From the NCBI GenBank assembly GCA_015068455.1, contig SVKO01000001.1:425738-489737 (forward strand): DNA of 64,000 nucleotides, read 5' to 3'. The DNA comes from Oscillospiraceae bacterium (GTDB lineage: Bacteria; Bacillota; Clostridia; Oscillospirales; Oscillospiraceae). The notes under the pieces are model-generated. The model ran no database searches. It saw only the letters and a list, made by a program, of their open reading frames with translations, and was not told the DNA's origin. The position numbers and the translations under genes are program-made. The first letter of the stretch is position 1. Every line of letters starts with the position of its first letter. Shown piece by piece: positions 51,537 through 60,156 of this stretch.

Positions 51537-53495
51537 ATGGAACGATTTATAGTTATTGTCGGAAAGACAATACTGTCTACATTGGATGACAGAATCCTAT
51601 TCACAAGAAAAGATGATTCCTGCAGTATTGAAGAGTGGCTGTCTAACACTTTTCAGGGCCGCTTACTAAGACAGGAAGCACACCATCAGCTTAACATAAA
51701 TTTCTTATATACTTCTGATATTAAATCTCCCGGCTACAAACTGATTTCTGTTCCAACGGCAAGAAAACTTGTTGAAATCTCGACTCCACGTGGGAGAGAT
51801 ATTTCAGATCTTCTTTCAGATTTGCAAACGGGACGAACTATTCAATTGAAGTATGGGCTCCGCGACGACAGGATAATATCCATCTTGGAAATCAAACCAG
51901 AAGAACGAGGACTCAAATGTAATTGTACATGTCCCGGGTGTGGCCTTCCGCTTGTCGCAAGGCTGGGCAAGAAAAAACAGTGGCATTTTGCTCATCAAGG
52001 TGAAGCGTGCGATATTGCTGCTGCCCAACAAACTGCTTTACACATGCTCGCGAAAGACATCATCGAGGACAGCAAGAAACTGTTGTTCCCCGGTATTTCT
52101 ATAGAGAAAGACGATTATACTGATGACATAGAAGACTACCGAGTACAAACGAGGATTCCTCAAACTATTGAGTACAGGAAGGCGACTATTATAAAATGCG
52201 ACGCTGTCTCGCTTGAAAAAAGGATATCAAATATAGTACCAGACATTATGGTCACAGCCAAAGGGCGCGGGTGCTTGATTGAGGTTGCGGTGACACATTT
52301 TGTCGATGAAGAAAAAAAACAAAAGATAAAAGAGATCGGTCTTCCACTATTTGAGATAGATTTGAGTGATCTTTACAATTCAGAATTCTCAAGAAAAGAA
52401 TTAGCAGAAGCAGTATTATACAATCCTAGTAATCGTACATGGATTTTTAATCCACTCTATGACGACGCAAAAAGATGGGCCAAAGAGCAATTCTCAAAGT
52501 ACATCCATTCAGCAGAGGAAGAAATCGAAAGGCAGGATGAAAAGGAGGCCATCAAGGCAGAAAAGAAGCAGCAGCGACGAGAAATCGGAGAAAAAAGGAT
52601 TAAAGAGATTTTCAAGCCAGACAATTATCAAAAAACTGTTGCAGCCCTTGCGAACGAAGAGGAAGCTGCAAAGCAAATAAAACTGCTTCACATGAAGACA
52701 GATATAGATAAGCTCCCTTTTTTCCTAAACATTCCGATAACCGGAGAAATGGTGTTCCCATGTGATCGACGTATATGGCAAAGTGCGCTGTTTGATAAAT
52801 TCGTGTTCAATCGAAATTCTGAAGATGAGAACAAACCATCTGTACATATTAAGAGAGTCCAAAAATGGATTGAGAAATACAACAAACAATTCCCGATTGA
52901 TTGGACACTAACATATAAGACAGTAGTTTCTGTTTCTCGAGGAGAAAAGAAGACGATTTCATTATTGTATGACGTCGTGGTCACATTTTTCAATTATCTC
53001 GTATATCTGGGTTTCCTTGAGCCTTTTGTCTTTCAAGAAGCAGTTGTTAGACAATCGCATTCCCTTGAACCGCCAAACAGAGAGCATGCCGAAATCCTTT
53101 ATGACGCGATCAACAAAGTGGACTGGTACGACCCTGCTGTTGATGATAGAATAATGCAATTTCTAACACCGATTGGGAGTGCCTCAAACTATTATTTGCC
53201 GAGAAACAGGACAATGCTCCTAAATGAAATAGAAAACCAAGAGACTGTTATCCGAAAAACGAACTGGGAAGACAGAAAAAAAGAAATTGAAAATGATCGA
53301 GCTACTGGTTTGGTAGATGTTCAAGACAAAGACTTCGACGGAAACGAACCTATCTACGATAAGTTCGATTGGAGATGGCTCAAATGTTCAAATTGCGAGA
53401 AACTGTTTCGAGCAGATCAGATGGCCAGTTATGGAGGCCGCGGCAGCATAAACAAAGGGATTTGTAGAAAGTGCAGTAATGATTGGAGAAGCTAA
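51537..53495 (+). CDS. CoiA-like competence/nuclease family protein
   Basis: 652 residues from the ATG at 51537 (AAGGAGGCG upstream). The middle has a zinc ribbon (CNCTCPGCG, about 129-137) followed by KKQWHFAHQGE, the hallmark of CoiA-like proteins. A PD-(D/E)XK-type nuclease core follows with Asp in VPDIMVT and Glu in CLIEVAVTH. A coiled-coil, highly charged region (about 320-375) and a C-terminal second zinc ribbon (CSNCEK...CRKCSND, about 622-650) are extra to CoiA. AT-rich, 32 nt after the previous gene; probably a two-gene unit handling foreign DNA. Confidence 0.75.
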   Translation: MERFIVIVGKTILSTLDDRILFTRKDDSCSIEEWLSNTFQGRLLRQEAHHQLNINFLYTSDIKSPGYKLISVPTARKLVEISTPRGRDISDLLSDLQTGRTIQLKYGLRDDRIISILEIKPEERGLKCNCTCPGCGLPLVARLGKKKQWHFAHQGEACDIAAAQQTALHMLAKDIIEDSKKLLFPGISIEKDDYTDDIEDYRVQTRIPQTIEYRKATIIKCDAVSLEKRISNIVPDIMVTAKGRGCLIEVAVTHFVDEEKKQKIKEIGLPLFEIDLSDLYNSEFSRKELAEAVLYNPSNRTWIFNPLYDDAKRWAKEQFSKYIHSAEEEIERQDEKEAIKAEKKQQRREIGEKRIKEIFKPDNYQKTVAALANEEEAAKQIKLLHMKTDIDKLPFFLNIPITGEMVFPCDRRIWQSALFDKFVFNRNSEDENKPSVHIKRVQKWIEKYNKQFPIDWTLTYKTVVSVSRGEKKTISLLYDVVVTFFNYLVYLGFLEPFVFQEAVVRQSHSLEPPNREHAEILYDAINKVDWYDPAVDDRIMQFLTPIGSASNYYLPRNRTMLLNEIENQETVIRKTNWEDRKKEIENDRATGLVDVQDKDFDGNEPIYDKFDWRWLKCSNCEKLFRADQMASYGGRGSINKGICRKCSNDWRS

Positions 53496-53813
53496 ATGGT
53501 AAAGACATACAACAAACTTGTTCGTGACCGTATTCCGGAAATCATCGAAGCTTCCGGCAAATCCTGTTCAACAGAAATACTATCCGCCGAAGACTATCTC
53601 CGCATGGTTGATGCAAAGCTGGATGAAGAGCTTGCAGAATACCATAAGGACCAGAACATCGAAGAATTAGCTGATCTTCTGGAGATAATCCGGGCCGCTG
53701 TGATAGCTCGCGGTTACACGATAGAGGATTTGGAGCGGGTTCGCGCAGAAAAAGCCGCCAAACGCGGCGGCTTTGAAAAGCGGATTCTGCTGAAAGAAGT
53801 AGTGGAGGAATAA
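53496..53813 (+). CDS. MazG-like nucleoside triphosphate pyrophosphohydrolase
   Basis: A 105-residue all-alpha NTP pyrophosphatase. The start MVKTYNKLVRDRIPEII and the metal-binding EELAEY...EELADLLEII motif are typical of the phosphoribosyl-ATP/MazG-like subgroup found near helicases and RM genes. It would cleave (d)NTPs to NMP and pyrophosphate, perhaps removing modified or phage-derived nucleotides. It starts directly after the CoiA-like stop and ends 1 nt before the next gene. Confidence 0.88.
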   Translation: MVKTYNKLVRDRIPEIIEASGKSCSTEILSAEDYLRMVDAKLDEELAEYHKDQNIEELADLLEIIRAAVIARGYTIEDLERVRAEKAAKRGGFEKRILLKEVVEE

Positions 53814-53814
53814 G

Positions 53815-54276
53815 ATGCCGAGTACAAATTGGTCAAAGCTTTCTCCGTTACAACTTGGCCGGTATGCTGAATACTACGCAAAAATGGAGTTCGCTTCCTA
53901 TGGCTTTGAAGTATACACATCGGAAGTTGACGATCATGGAGTAGACTTTATTGCCAAGAATCCGCATAACAATCAGTTCTATGAAGTGCAAGTTAAATCC
54001 ATTCGGAATGCGGGAAATGTCTTTGTTCAGAAAGACAAGATAGAGATTCAGGATAATTGGCTCCTGTGCCTTATGCGGTTTGTCGATGGCGCTTTGCCGG
54101 AAGTGTTCATTATTCCTGCAACAACATGGGCCACAGCAAAGGAGCCTTTCGTAAGTAGAGACTATGACAAGGAAGGCCAAAAGAGCAAACCGGAATGGGG
54201 TATCAATCTATCTAAGAAGAATCTCCCCAAACTTGAAGCCTTCTCATTAGATGATTTCTTTAGTAAATGGCTGTGA
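53815..54276 (+). CDS. PD-(D/E)XK nuclease-like protein (DUF4365-like)
   Basis: 153 residues. The core DDHGVDFIAKNPHNNQFYEVQVKSI carries Asp (VDF) and E-V-Q-V-K, described here by the residues Asp-Glu-Lys, the catalytic triad order of PD-(D/E)XK enzymes. The N-terminal helix LGRYAEYYAKMEFASYGFEV is the usual start of the DUF4365/Mrr-like fold. Single domain, no DNA-binding extension. Between a MazG-like and a helicase gene, so likely part of one restriction-type module. Confidence 0.8.
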   Translation: MPSTNWSKLSPLQLGRYAEYYAKMEFASYGFEVYTSEVDDHGVDFIAKNPHNNQFYEVQVKSIRNAGNVFVQKDKIEIQDNWLLCLMRFVDGALPEVFIIPATTWATAKEPFVSRDYDKEGQKSKPEWGINLSKKNLPKLEAFSLDDFFSKWL

Positions 54277-54287
54277 GGTGAATCACC

Positions 54288-56552
54288 ATGCCTGAATACA
54301 GATCAGCCTCCGGCAGCGCGGCCGAGGATCTGTTCATAGACCTTTTTGCGGAGACCTTCGGGGCAGAAAAAGCCGGGTATCTGTATTCACAGTACCCGTT
54401 TTACGACATTTATCAGAATGCCCGCTTCGCCGACTTTGTGCTGGAAAACGGCGCGACCCGCGTGGCTATTGAGATCGACGACGAGGCATCTCACAATCCG
54501 CGCCTGGTGTCACAGGACAAATTCTATGATGATATGCTGAAACAAAACAGCATGATTCACCTGGGCTGGGATGTATACCGCTGGGCAGTCCGGCAGATGC
54601 AGAAGCAGCCGGAGACCGTAAAGGATGAGCTGCGCGTATTCCTCGGCAGCGATCCGCGGTTCAAGGAGATTGAGGACTATTTGCCTACCCAGCAGGGCCG
54701 GGCACTGAAAGCCGATCAACTGGAACTGCGGGAGTACCAGCAAGAGGCGCTGGATTCGCTGGCGGCCATGAGGCAAAACCGGGAGACCATCGCCCTGCTC
54801 TACCATGCCACCGGTACAGGCAAAACCGTCACCGCAGTCATGGACGCAAAGCGCTGCGGCGGCCGGGTGCTGTTCGTGGCGCACACGATGGAGCTGGTGA
54901 ACCAGGCATATAACACCTTCCGCGACCTGTGGCCGGAGGTGACTGTCGGCAAGTTCGCGGACAATCTCAAGGAGCCGGACGCCCATGTGGTGTGCGGCAG
55001 CATCCAGAGCGTGGCGCTGAATCTGGATCAGTTCCGGGAAGACGCTTTCGACTACCTGATTATCGACGAGGCGCACCACGCCTCCGCAGATACATATCAG
55101 AAGGTTCTGGCCTATTTCAAGCCGCAGTTCACGCTGGGGCTCACCGCCACGCCGGAGCGGGCGGATGATGTAAATATCCTGGAGATCTTCAAGAACACCG
55201 CTCACAAGCTGGATATCCAGACCGCCGTAGAGATCGGTGCCTTGGTTCCGGTCCGCTGTATCCGCATCCATACCAACATCGATATGACCAAGGTGCGCTT
55301 CAACAGCGTCCAGTATAACATCCGCGATCTGGATGTGAAGATCTGCGTGACCGAGCGCAATCAGCTCATCGTGGATACCTGGCTGGACTATGTGAAGGAC
55401 AAGCGTACCGTCGTATTCTGTGCCTCCGTAAAGCACGCCGAGCAGATCGCGGAACTGTTTCGGGCGGCGGGTGTCACTGCGATTGCGGTTTCCGGCAGCA
55501 TGAAAACTTCCGAGCGCAACGAGCAGCTTGCCAAGTTTGCCGGCGGTGAGATCAAGGTGCTTTGCGCCTGTGATTTATTGAATGAGGGCTGGGACTGCCC
55601 GCAGACAGAAGTGCTGTTCATGGCGCGTCCCACCATGTCAAAGGTCCTGTATACGCAGCAGCTTGGCCGCGGTATGCGCACGGCGGAGAGCAAAGATCAT
55701 TTGATGGTCTTCGACTTCGTGGACAATGCCAGCCAGTACAATATGCCCTATTCGCTGCACCGCCTGTTCAAGCTGAACGAGTATCACGCGGGCGGCACGG
55801 TGGTCGGCAAGAAGGGCCAGCGCGAGGCCGAGGACGATCTGTACCGCAAGGGTGAGAAGCCGGACGCGATCATCGACTATCCTGTGGATGCCACCGATTA
55901 CGAGCTGGTGGATATCTTCAATTGGCAGGAAGAAGCTGCCGGGATGATTTCACAGATGGAGTTCGTGCGCCGTGTGGATGTGCAGACCGAGACCATTGAG
56001 CGCTATGTGCGGGAAGGAAAGCTGGTGCCGGATCTGATCGTGCCTATGAGCGAGCACCGCACCTTCAAGTATTTCAAAGAGGAAACCCTGCAGGCTTATG
56101 CCGAGCAGTACGGCTGGAAGCTCATCGACGACAGTAACCGCAAGCAGCTTTTCATGGAAATGGTCGAGCAGATGGATATGAGCTATTCCTATAAGCCGGT
56201 GCTGCTGAAAGCGATCCTGACCTATGCAGATGCTGCCGGGCGTGTGAAGATCAGCGATATCGTTTCCTATTTCCGCAGCTTCTACGAAGCCCGTCGCGCT
56301 GCCGGCCTGAAGGTCGAGAAAGCGAACAGCATCTTTGCCAAGGGCGGCTACACGGATAAGGAAGCAGAACGGAATATTCTGTCAAATCCCTTCAAGCGCT
56401 TCGAAGACATGAACATGATGCGCCATACCAAAACCCTGGGTATCATCGAGGTGGACGGGACGGTTTGGAAGAAGCTGAGCGAGGACGAGAAGAAGCGGAT
56501 TGAAGATATCTGCAATGATAAACTTGCTGGGTATTTCAGAAGAACAACATAA
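54288..56552 (+). CDS. SF2 helicase with N-terminal nuclease-like domain
   Basis: 754 residues. The N-terminal about 130 residues (FADFVLENGATRVAIEIDDE) resemble a PD-(D/E)XK domain, Asp-Glu order visible. A full SF2 motor follows: Walker A ATGTGKT (about 179), IIDEAHHAS (DEAH), LTATPERADD, and motif VI QQLGRGMRT (about 455). The C-terminal about 200 residues are of unknown fold with a terminal helical bundle. AGGTGA precedes the ATG. Last gene of the defence-type island; a stretch of about 200 bp with no gene separates it from the mobile-element module. Confidence 0.9.
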   Translation: MPEYRSASGSAAEDLFIDLFAETFGAEKAGYLYSQYPFYDIYQNARFADFVLENGATRVAIEIDDEASHNPRLVSQDKFYDDMLKQNSMIHLGWDVYRWAVRQMQKQPETVKDELRVFLGSDPRFKEIEDYLPTQQGRALKADQLELREYQQEALDSLAAMRQNRETIALLYHATGTGKTVTAVMDAKRCGGRVLFVAHTMELVNQAYNTFRDLWPEVTVGKFADNLKEPDAHVVCGSIQSVALNLDQFREDAFDYLIIDEAHHASADTYQKVLAYFKPQFTLGLTATPERADDVNILEIFKNTAHKLDIQTAVEIGALVPVRCIRIHTNIDMTKVRFNSVQYNIRDLDVKICVTERNQLIVDTWLDYVKDKRTVVFCASVKHAEQIAELFRAAGVTAIAVSGSMKTSERNEQLAKFAGGEIKVLCACDLLNEGWDCPQTEVLFMARPTMSKVLYTQQLGRGMRTAESKDHLMVFDFVDNASQYNMPYSLHRLFKLNEYHAGGTVVGKKGQREAEDDLYRKGEKPDAIIDYPVDATDYELVDIFNWQEEAAGMISQMEFVRRVDVQTETIERYVREGKLVPDLIVPMSEHRTFKYFKEETLQAYAEQYGWKLIDDSNRKQLFMEMVEQMDMSYSYKPVLLKAILTYADAAGRVKISDIVSYFRSFYEARRAAGLKVEKANSIFAKGGYTDKEAERNILSNPFKRFEDMNMMRHTKTLGIIEVDGTVWKKLSEDEKKRIEDICNDKLAGYFRRTT

Positions 56553-56764
56553 TTAGAAAATAGGGTATTGTGCCCGCGTAATGCTCTAAAGATAGCTTCA
56601 GATCTCTAGAACACCGCCTTATTAACTTCAGAATGATGCTTTATGTTACCTATATTAGTCAAGTCTGCAAATCTGATTTTTGCACATTGGACTCCGAAGC
56701 GGTGCCAGGCTATCATATATGCGAAGGGAAACCAAAAACGATGTGTATATAAAGGAGGCGTGGT

Positions 56765-57046
56765 ATGGAAAACAGATTTGCAGCGGCGCGGAGGCGATAT
56801 CTGCGCACGCACATGGACGGAATCTACACTGGGATGCTGCTGACAGGGACCCTGGAGCCGCATCTCAAGGAGATCGGCGAGTCGGCGCAGGCCATGTTCG
56901 ACCGGATCGTGGAGCAAATGAAGAAGGCAGAAGGCGTCACCGAGCAGCTCAAGGCCGCCGATCAGATGGAATGGGTCGGACGGATGAACAATATCCGGCA
57001 GCGCGCCGAGGAGGTCGTTATGGCCGAGCTCGTATATGCGGAGTGA
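56765..57046 (+). CDS. tnpV: TnpV-type transposon-encoded protein
   Basis: 93 residues with the TnpV pattern: YLRTHMDGIYTGMLLTGTLEPHL, given by its Gly-Leu-Glu-Pro-His core, and the strongly conserved EGVTEQLKAADQMEWVGRMN segment near residues 55-75. TnpV proteins are cargo of Tn4451-like and related serine-recombinase elements of Clostridia; function unknown. AAGGAGGCG precedes the ATG. It opens the mobile-element module of this window. Confidence 0.85.
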   Translation: MENRFAAARRRYLRTHMDGIYTGMLLTGTLEPHLKEIGESAQAMFDRIVEQMKKAEGVTEQLKAADQMEWVGRMNNIRQRAEEVVMAELVYAE

Positions 57047-57050
57047 GGCC

Positions 57051-57260
57051 ATGGAAAACGGTTATTTCGTTCGCTTCGCCCGGCGCGACGGCAAGCCCGA
57101 TGATGAATACTTCTATCGCGTGGCAGAGGACGCACAGCGGCATTTCGATATGTTTGCCGACGACGATTCCGGTCTGTATGAGAAAATCGAGGTCGTGAGT
57201 CTGCGCTCACCCTGCGAGGCCGTGCTCACTCGCGTCTTCTCTGTGATCGGAGGCGCGTGA
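57051..57260 (+). CDS. Small mobile-element protein (69 aa)
   Basis: Not recognised. Starts MENGYFVRFARRDGKPDDEY; acidic, mixed alpha/beta, soluble. Begins 4 nt after the TnpV stop and is followed by a 1-nt overlap (TGATG) with the next small ORF, so the three are one transcript. Genes of this size are common after TnpV in clostridial elements. Confidence 0.65.
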   Translation: MENGYFVRFARRDGKPDDEYFYRVAEDAQRHFDMFADDDSGLYEKIEVVSLRSPCEAVLTRVFSVIGGA

Positions 57261-57409
57261 TGATCCGGCGAAAGAAGGTCATACTGACGCTGACAAGTGC
57301 TGAGCGGCGGCTGGTGACAACGGCCATGCTGTCCTTTCGGAACAAGCTGGCGGTGCGCGGAAAGCCCACGGAGGACGTCAGCGAGCTGCTGATCCGGCTG
57401 ATGAGATAA
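57260..57409 (+). CDS. Very small mobile-element protein (49 aa)
   Basis: A 49-codon ORF beginning MIRRKKVILTLTSAERRLVT and ending LLIRLMR. Basic N terminus, then two helices; it could be a small RHH-like or helical DNA-binding protein. Its ATG overlaps the preceding stop by one base. The strong terminator directly after supports it as the last gene of this unit. Confidence 0.6.
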   Translation: MIRRKKVILTLTSAERRLVTTAMLSFRNKLAVRGKPTEDVSELLIRLMR

Positions 57410-57423
57410 CAACTGCATATTCA

Positions 57424-57463
57424 AAAGAGCGTCTGCTTCTGAAAAGAGGCAGGCGCTTTTTTG
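57424..57463 (+). terminator. Terminator after the tnpV unit
   Basis: AGCGTCTGC and GCAGGCGCT arms (one G-T pair), 12-nt loop, ended by seven T. Confidence 0.88.
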
Positions 57464-57484
57464 TGTTTTCGTTAAGACAAAAAT

Positions 57485-57835
57485 TTTTGAAAAACAATGT
57501 CGTTTTTCAGGGGCCTTAGGCTTCGGTTACATAGTAGAGAGACTTTCTGTGGAATACGGAAATATTTTTTTGAACCGATGTCGTTTTTGGGTGTCCCGAT
57601 GTGGCTGTTAAGTAGTAGGAGGATAACTCCGCAAAAAATTTTTGAGATTTTTTCAAATTTGATGTCGTTTTTTGGCCCTCAATGTTGCGGTAAGGGGGTG
57701 GAGGGAGAAATTGAGGTAAATCCTCCGATAGGCCGAAGAGCGACGGCAAAAACACGACGCAAAAATATTCTCAAAAAATTTTGAAAAAGCATGTCGTTTT
57801 TTGACCCTCGATGTTGCTGTAGGGGGTTGAGAGGA
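57485..57835. repeat. Four iteron-like imperfect repeats
   Basis: The core ATGTCGTTTTT starts at 57497, 57578, 57662 and 57791 (spacing 81, 84 and 129 bp). Each is preceded by an A/T run such as TTTTTGAAA. The last two share a longer tail (CCCTC.ATGTTGC.GTA, then GGGGG..GAG); the first two are decayed. No coding ORF fits this stretch. It lies between the tnpV unit and the YdbC/MobC/ParB operon, so an origin or partition (parS-like) site is plausible. Confidence 0.7.
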
Positions 57836-57850
57836 GATAAGTCATCGAAA

Positions 57851-57871
57851 TTGGCTCCGAATCGGAGCCAA
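57851..57871. promoter_or_regulatory. Perfect palindrome in the 870-bp non-coding segment
   Basis: TTGGCTCCGA and TCGGAGCCAA arms with a single A between them. Not followed by a U-tract, so a protein-binding site (for example for ParB or the MobC-like protein) is more likely than a terminator. Confidence 0.5.
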
Positions 57872-58014
57872 CCGGAGAACGAGGAACTGATTTTCAGCTG
57901 TTTGGCATCAATTTTGATACCACAGAAAAACTTTTTCTTTCCGACACCCGTAAAAACGGCCTCTCCCATTCCTAAGTTAGTGAAGGGGTATGGAGAAGCC
58001 TTCTGACAACTGAA

Positions 58015-58150
58015 CAGCCGTCACCGAAAGAGATATGACCGTGCGACGACCTCATAAGAGCGAGCACAGCAACGCCGCGGAGTAACCGGGGCAGGCAAAA
58101 CCGTATCGGAAGGACGGCGCCCCCAATAAATAATTAAATAATTAATTACC
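58015..58150 (+). ncRNA. Possible structured leader or oriT-like region
   Basis: GGGGC (58088-58092) pairs with GCCCC (58119-58123), and CCGT (58101-58104) with ACGG (58114-58117) inside it; an AT-rich TAAATAATTAAATAATTAAT tract follows. No ORF. It may be an RNA leader or a nicking/transfer origin. No known class recognised. Confidence 0.3.
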
Positions 58151-58231
58151 CACCGGCTAAAGAGGAGAAGAGACTTCCGATAGAAGTACAAGGGACGGTC
58201 TCCCTCCCGGCCACTTTTGAGCCGGTATACA

Positions 58232-58255
58232 TAGGCGGGCGATCCCGCCCGCCTA
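58232..58255 (+). promoter_or_regulatory. Leader hairpin before the YdbC gene
   Basis: TAGGCGGGCG and CGCCCGCCTA arms, 4-nt loop, 26 nt before the YdbC start. No U-run follows. Possibly a control hairpin of the operon. Confidence 0.5.
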
Positions 58256-58281
58256 AATCAAACAGAAAGGAGAAAACCGAA

Positions 58282-58500
58282 ATGAAAGAAATCAAGAAAG
58301 AGATCGTGCGGCACATCGGCGTGATCTCGGAATCCACCAGGGGCTGGCAGCTGGAGCTGAACATGGTCCGCTGGGACGGCGGTGAGCCCAAGCTGGATCT
58401 CCATGTCTGGTCCCCCGACCACGAGAAGTGCAGCACGCGCGGCACCTTCACCCGCGAAGAAGCCAGGGCCCTGCTGCGGCTGTTGAAGAAGGAGGTGTAA
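58282..58500 (+). CDS. YdbC/PC4-like ssDNA-binding protein
   Basis: 72 residues of the YdbC (PC4/p15 coactivator-like) fold: KKEIVRHIGVISES, LNMVRWDGGEPKLDLHVWSP and a closing helix TREEARALLRLLKKE. Such proteins bind single-stranded DNA as dimers and are common on clostridial conjugative and mobilisable elements. AAAGGAG precedes the ATG. First of six coupled genes that end in the recombinase. Confidence 0.85.
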   Translation: MKEIKKEIVRHIGVISESTRGWQLELNMVRWDGGEPKLDLHVWSPDHEKCSTRGTFTREEARALLRLLKKEV

Positions 58501-58502
58501 GC

Positions 58503-58892
58503 GTGAAGAATGACGTCTACACCCAAAGCGATCTGCGGCGGTTCAACATCCTCACTACGGACTATGTGCTGAACCTGGAGCCGGGAGACTTCTTCGCAGT
58601 ACTGGATCTGAAGGCGGAGGCCCGCCGCTGTCTGCGGGCCTTCTTCACCTTCAACGACGGGCGGCGGATCATGTCCACCGTCCACTGGTGGCAGTGCTAC
58701 CTGGGCATCTACGACATCCCGAGCGGATCCAGAGTGAAGCTCCACTACGACAAAAACAGTCACGGCGAGGTGTATCTCACGGCAGTGGAGAGGCTTCATG
58801 GCACTGTCTTATCAAGCAACGAATCCGCTGCAGCAGATTCCATTTTCAGGGGATTGCCCCTGACACCCCAAGAAGAAGGAGAAACAACATGA
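58503..58892 (+). CDS. Conserved mobile-element protein (129 aa)
   Basis: Not recognised. From the GTG at 58503 (GAAGGAGGTG upstream, 2 nt after the previous stop) it has 129 residues with a beta-rich centre (RRIMSTVHWWQCYLGIYDIP) and a disordered C terminus. Overlaps the next gene by 4 nt. Found in the same transcript as ParB and a serine recombinase, so it probably serves element maintenance or transfer. Confidence 0.68.
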   Translation: MKNDVYTQSDLRRFNILTTDYVLNLEPGDFFAVLDLKAEARRCLRAFFTFNDGRRIMSTVHWWQCYLGIYDIPSGSRVKLHYDKNSHGEVYLTAVERLHGTVLSSNESAAADSIFRGLPLTPQEEGETT

Positions 58893-59227
58893 GAACAAGA
58901 AAGAACCGGGTCGTGGTTTACTTCAACGACCGCGAGCTGGAACGTCTCAACCGGATGGTGGAACGGACGGTCCTCAGCAGAGAGCGGTTCATCCGCGAGA
59001 TGCTGGCGGGCTTTTCGATCCGGGAAGCACCGCCCGCCCCGCTGTGGGAGACGGTCTGTTTTTTGAGAAGAGCGGCCTCTGCCCTGTGGAACATCCAGCA
59101 GCATTCGATGTTCCGGCAGGTCGAGGATGAGGAACTGCTCCGCGAAACCTTACAAGAACTCAAACTCTGTGCCAGCCAACTGGCAGAGCATTGTATGCCA
59201 ACATTTAAGGAGGAAAAAAGAAAATGA
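58889..59227 (+). CDS. MobC-like relaxosome/RHH accessory protein
   Basis: 112 residues starting RKNRVVVYFNDRELERLNRM then SRERFIREMLAG, which fits the ribbon-helix-helix domain of plasmid mobilisation (MobC-like) proteins, followed by a helical C terminus (ALWNIQQHSM, LRETLQELKLCASQL). No relaxase gene is present in the window, so transfer, if it happens, would need one in trans. It overlaps both neighbours by 4 nt. Confidence 0.72.
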   Translation: MRTRKNRVVVYFNDRELERLNRMVERTVLSRERFIREMLAGFSIREAPPAPLWETVCFLRRAASALWNIQQHSMFRQVEDEELLRETLQELKLCASQLAEHCMPTFKEEKRK

Positions 59228-60156
59228 AAAACGAAAAAATCGATCTGGGTCTGACCGGTTACGACGAGCTGTTTATGAGCGGCGAGGAGCGGGAGGATAG
59301 GAAGAAGCCGAAGGTGGAGGAGATCTTCATCTCGGACCTGCGCCCGTTCAAGGATCACCCCTTCCGGGTCAAGGAGGACGAGGAAATGGAGCAGCTGAAA
59401 AAGAGCATCCACGAGTCCGGCGTGCTGGTGCCGGCGCTGGCGCGGCCCACGGAGGACGGCTATGAGCTGATCTCCGGCCACCGACGCATGGCGGCCTGCG
59501 CCGCGCTGGGGCTGGAGTCCATGCCCGTCATTGTGCGGCCGATGAACGACGAGGAGGCGGTGATCGCCATGGTGGACAGCAACCTCCAGCGGGAGCACCT
59601 GCTGCCCAGCGAAAAGGCTTTTGCCTACAAGATGAAGATGGAGGCAATGAAAGCGCAGGGAAAGCGCACGGACTTAACTTCGTCGCAACTTGCGACAAAG
59701 TTGGACGCAGCCTCGGAGATCGGCAAAAGCGCCGGGGAGAGTCGGGATCAGGTCTTCCGTTATATCCGCCTCACCAACCTCATTCCGGAAATCCTCAAAA
59801 TGGTGGACGAGGGGCGGATCGCTCTTACGCCCGCGGTGGAGCTCTCCTATCTCCAGATGTTCGAGCAGAACGCGCTCTACCGAATCATGGAGCGGGACGA
59901 GGTCACGCCGTCCGTGTATCAGGCGAAGCTGATGCGTCAGCTCAGCCGGGAAGAAAAACTGAACGACGCTGCCATTGAGAAGCTCATCTCCGAGCCCAAG
60001 GCCAACCAAAAGGAGTATGTGCGCGTGCCCTGCGAGCAGCTGCGGCGCTACTTCCCGCAGAATGCGACGCCGAAGCAGATGCAGGAAACGCTGCTGCGGG
60101 CCATGGACTTCTACCGCCAGCACAGCAGGGCGGACAAGGAGCGTGTGGCGAGATGA
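59224..60156 (+). CDS. ParB/RepB/Spo0J family partition protein
   Basis: 310 residues. The N-terminal ParB nuclease-like/CTPase domain (about 35-125: ISDLRPFKDHPFRV, ELISGHRRMAACAALG, VDSNLQREHLLPSEKA) is followed by the helix-turn-helix domain with SSQLATKLDAASEIG and GESRDQVFRYIRLTNL. A ParA partner is absent here. Likely binds sites on the element, with the iteron-like repeats or the palindrome upstream as candidates. Confidence 0.92.
   Translation: MKNEKIDLGLTGYDELFMSGEEREDRKKPKVEEIFISDLRPFKDHPFRVKEDEEMEQLKKSIHESGVLVPALARPTEDGYELISGHRRMAACAALGLESMPVIVRPMNDEEAVIAMVDSNLQREHLLPSEKAFAYKMKMEAMKAQGKRTDLTSSQLATKLDAASEIGKSAGESRDQVFRYIRLTNLIPEILKMVDEGRIALTPAVELSYLQMFEQNALYRIMERDEVTPSVYQAKLMRQLSREEKLNDAAIEKLISEPKANQKEYVRVPCEQLRRYFPQNATPKQMQETLLRAMDFYRQHSRADKERVAR

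Noticed and set aside
57485..57835. CRISPR array
   Set aside because: The repeats are imperfect, unevenly spaced (81, 84, 129 bp), only four in number, and no cas gene is near.
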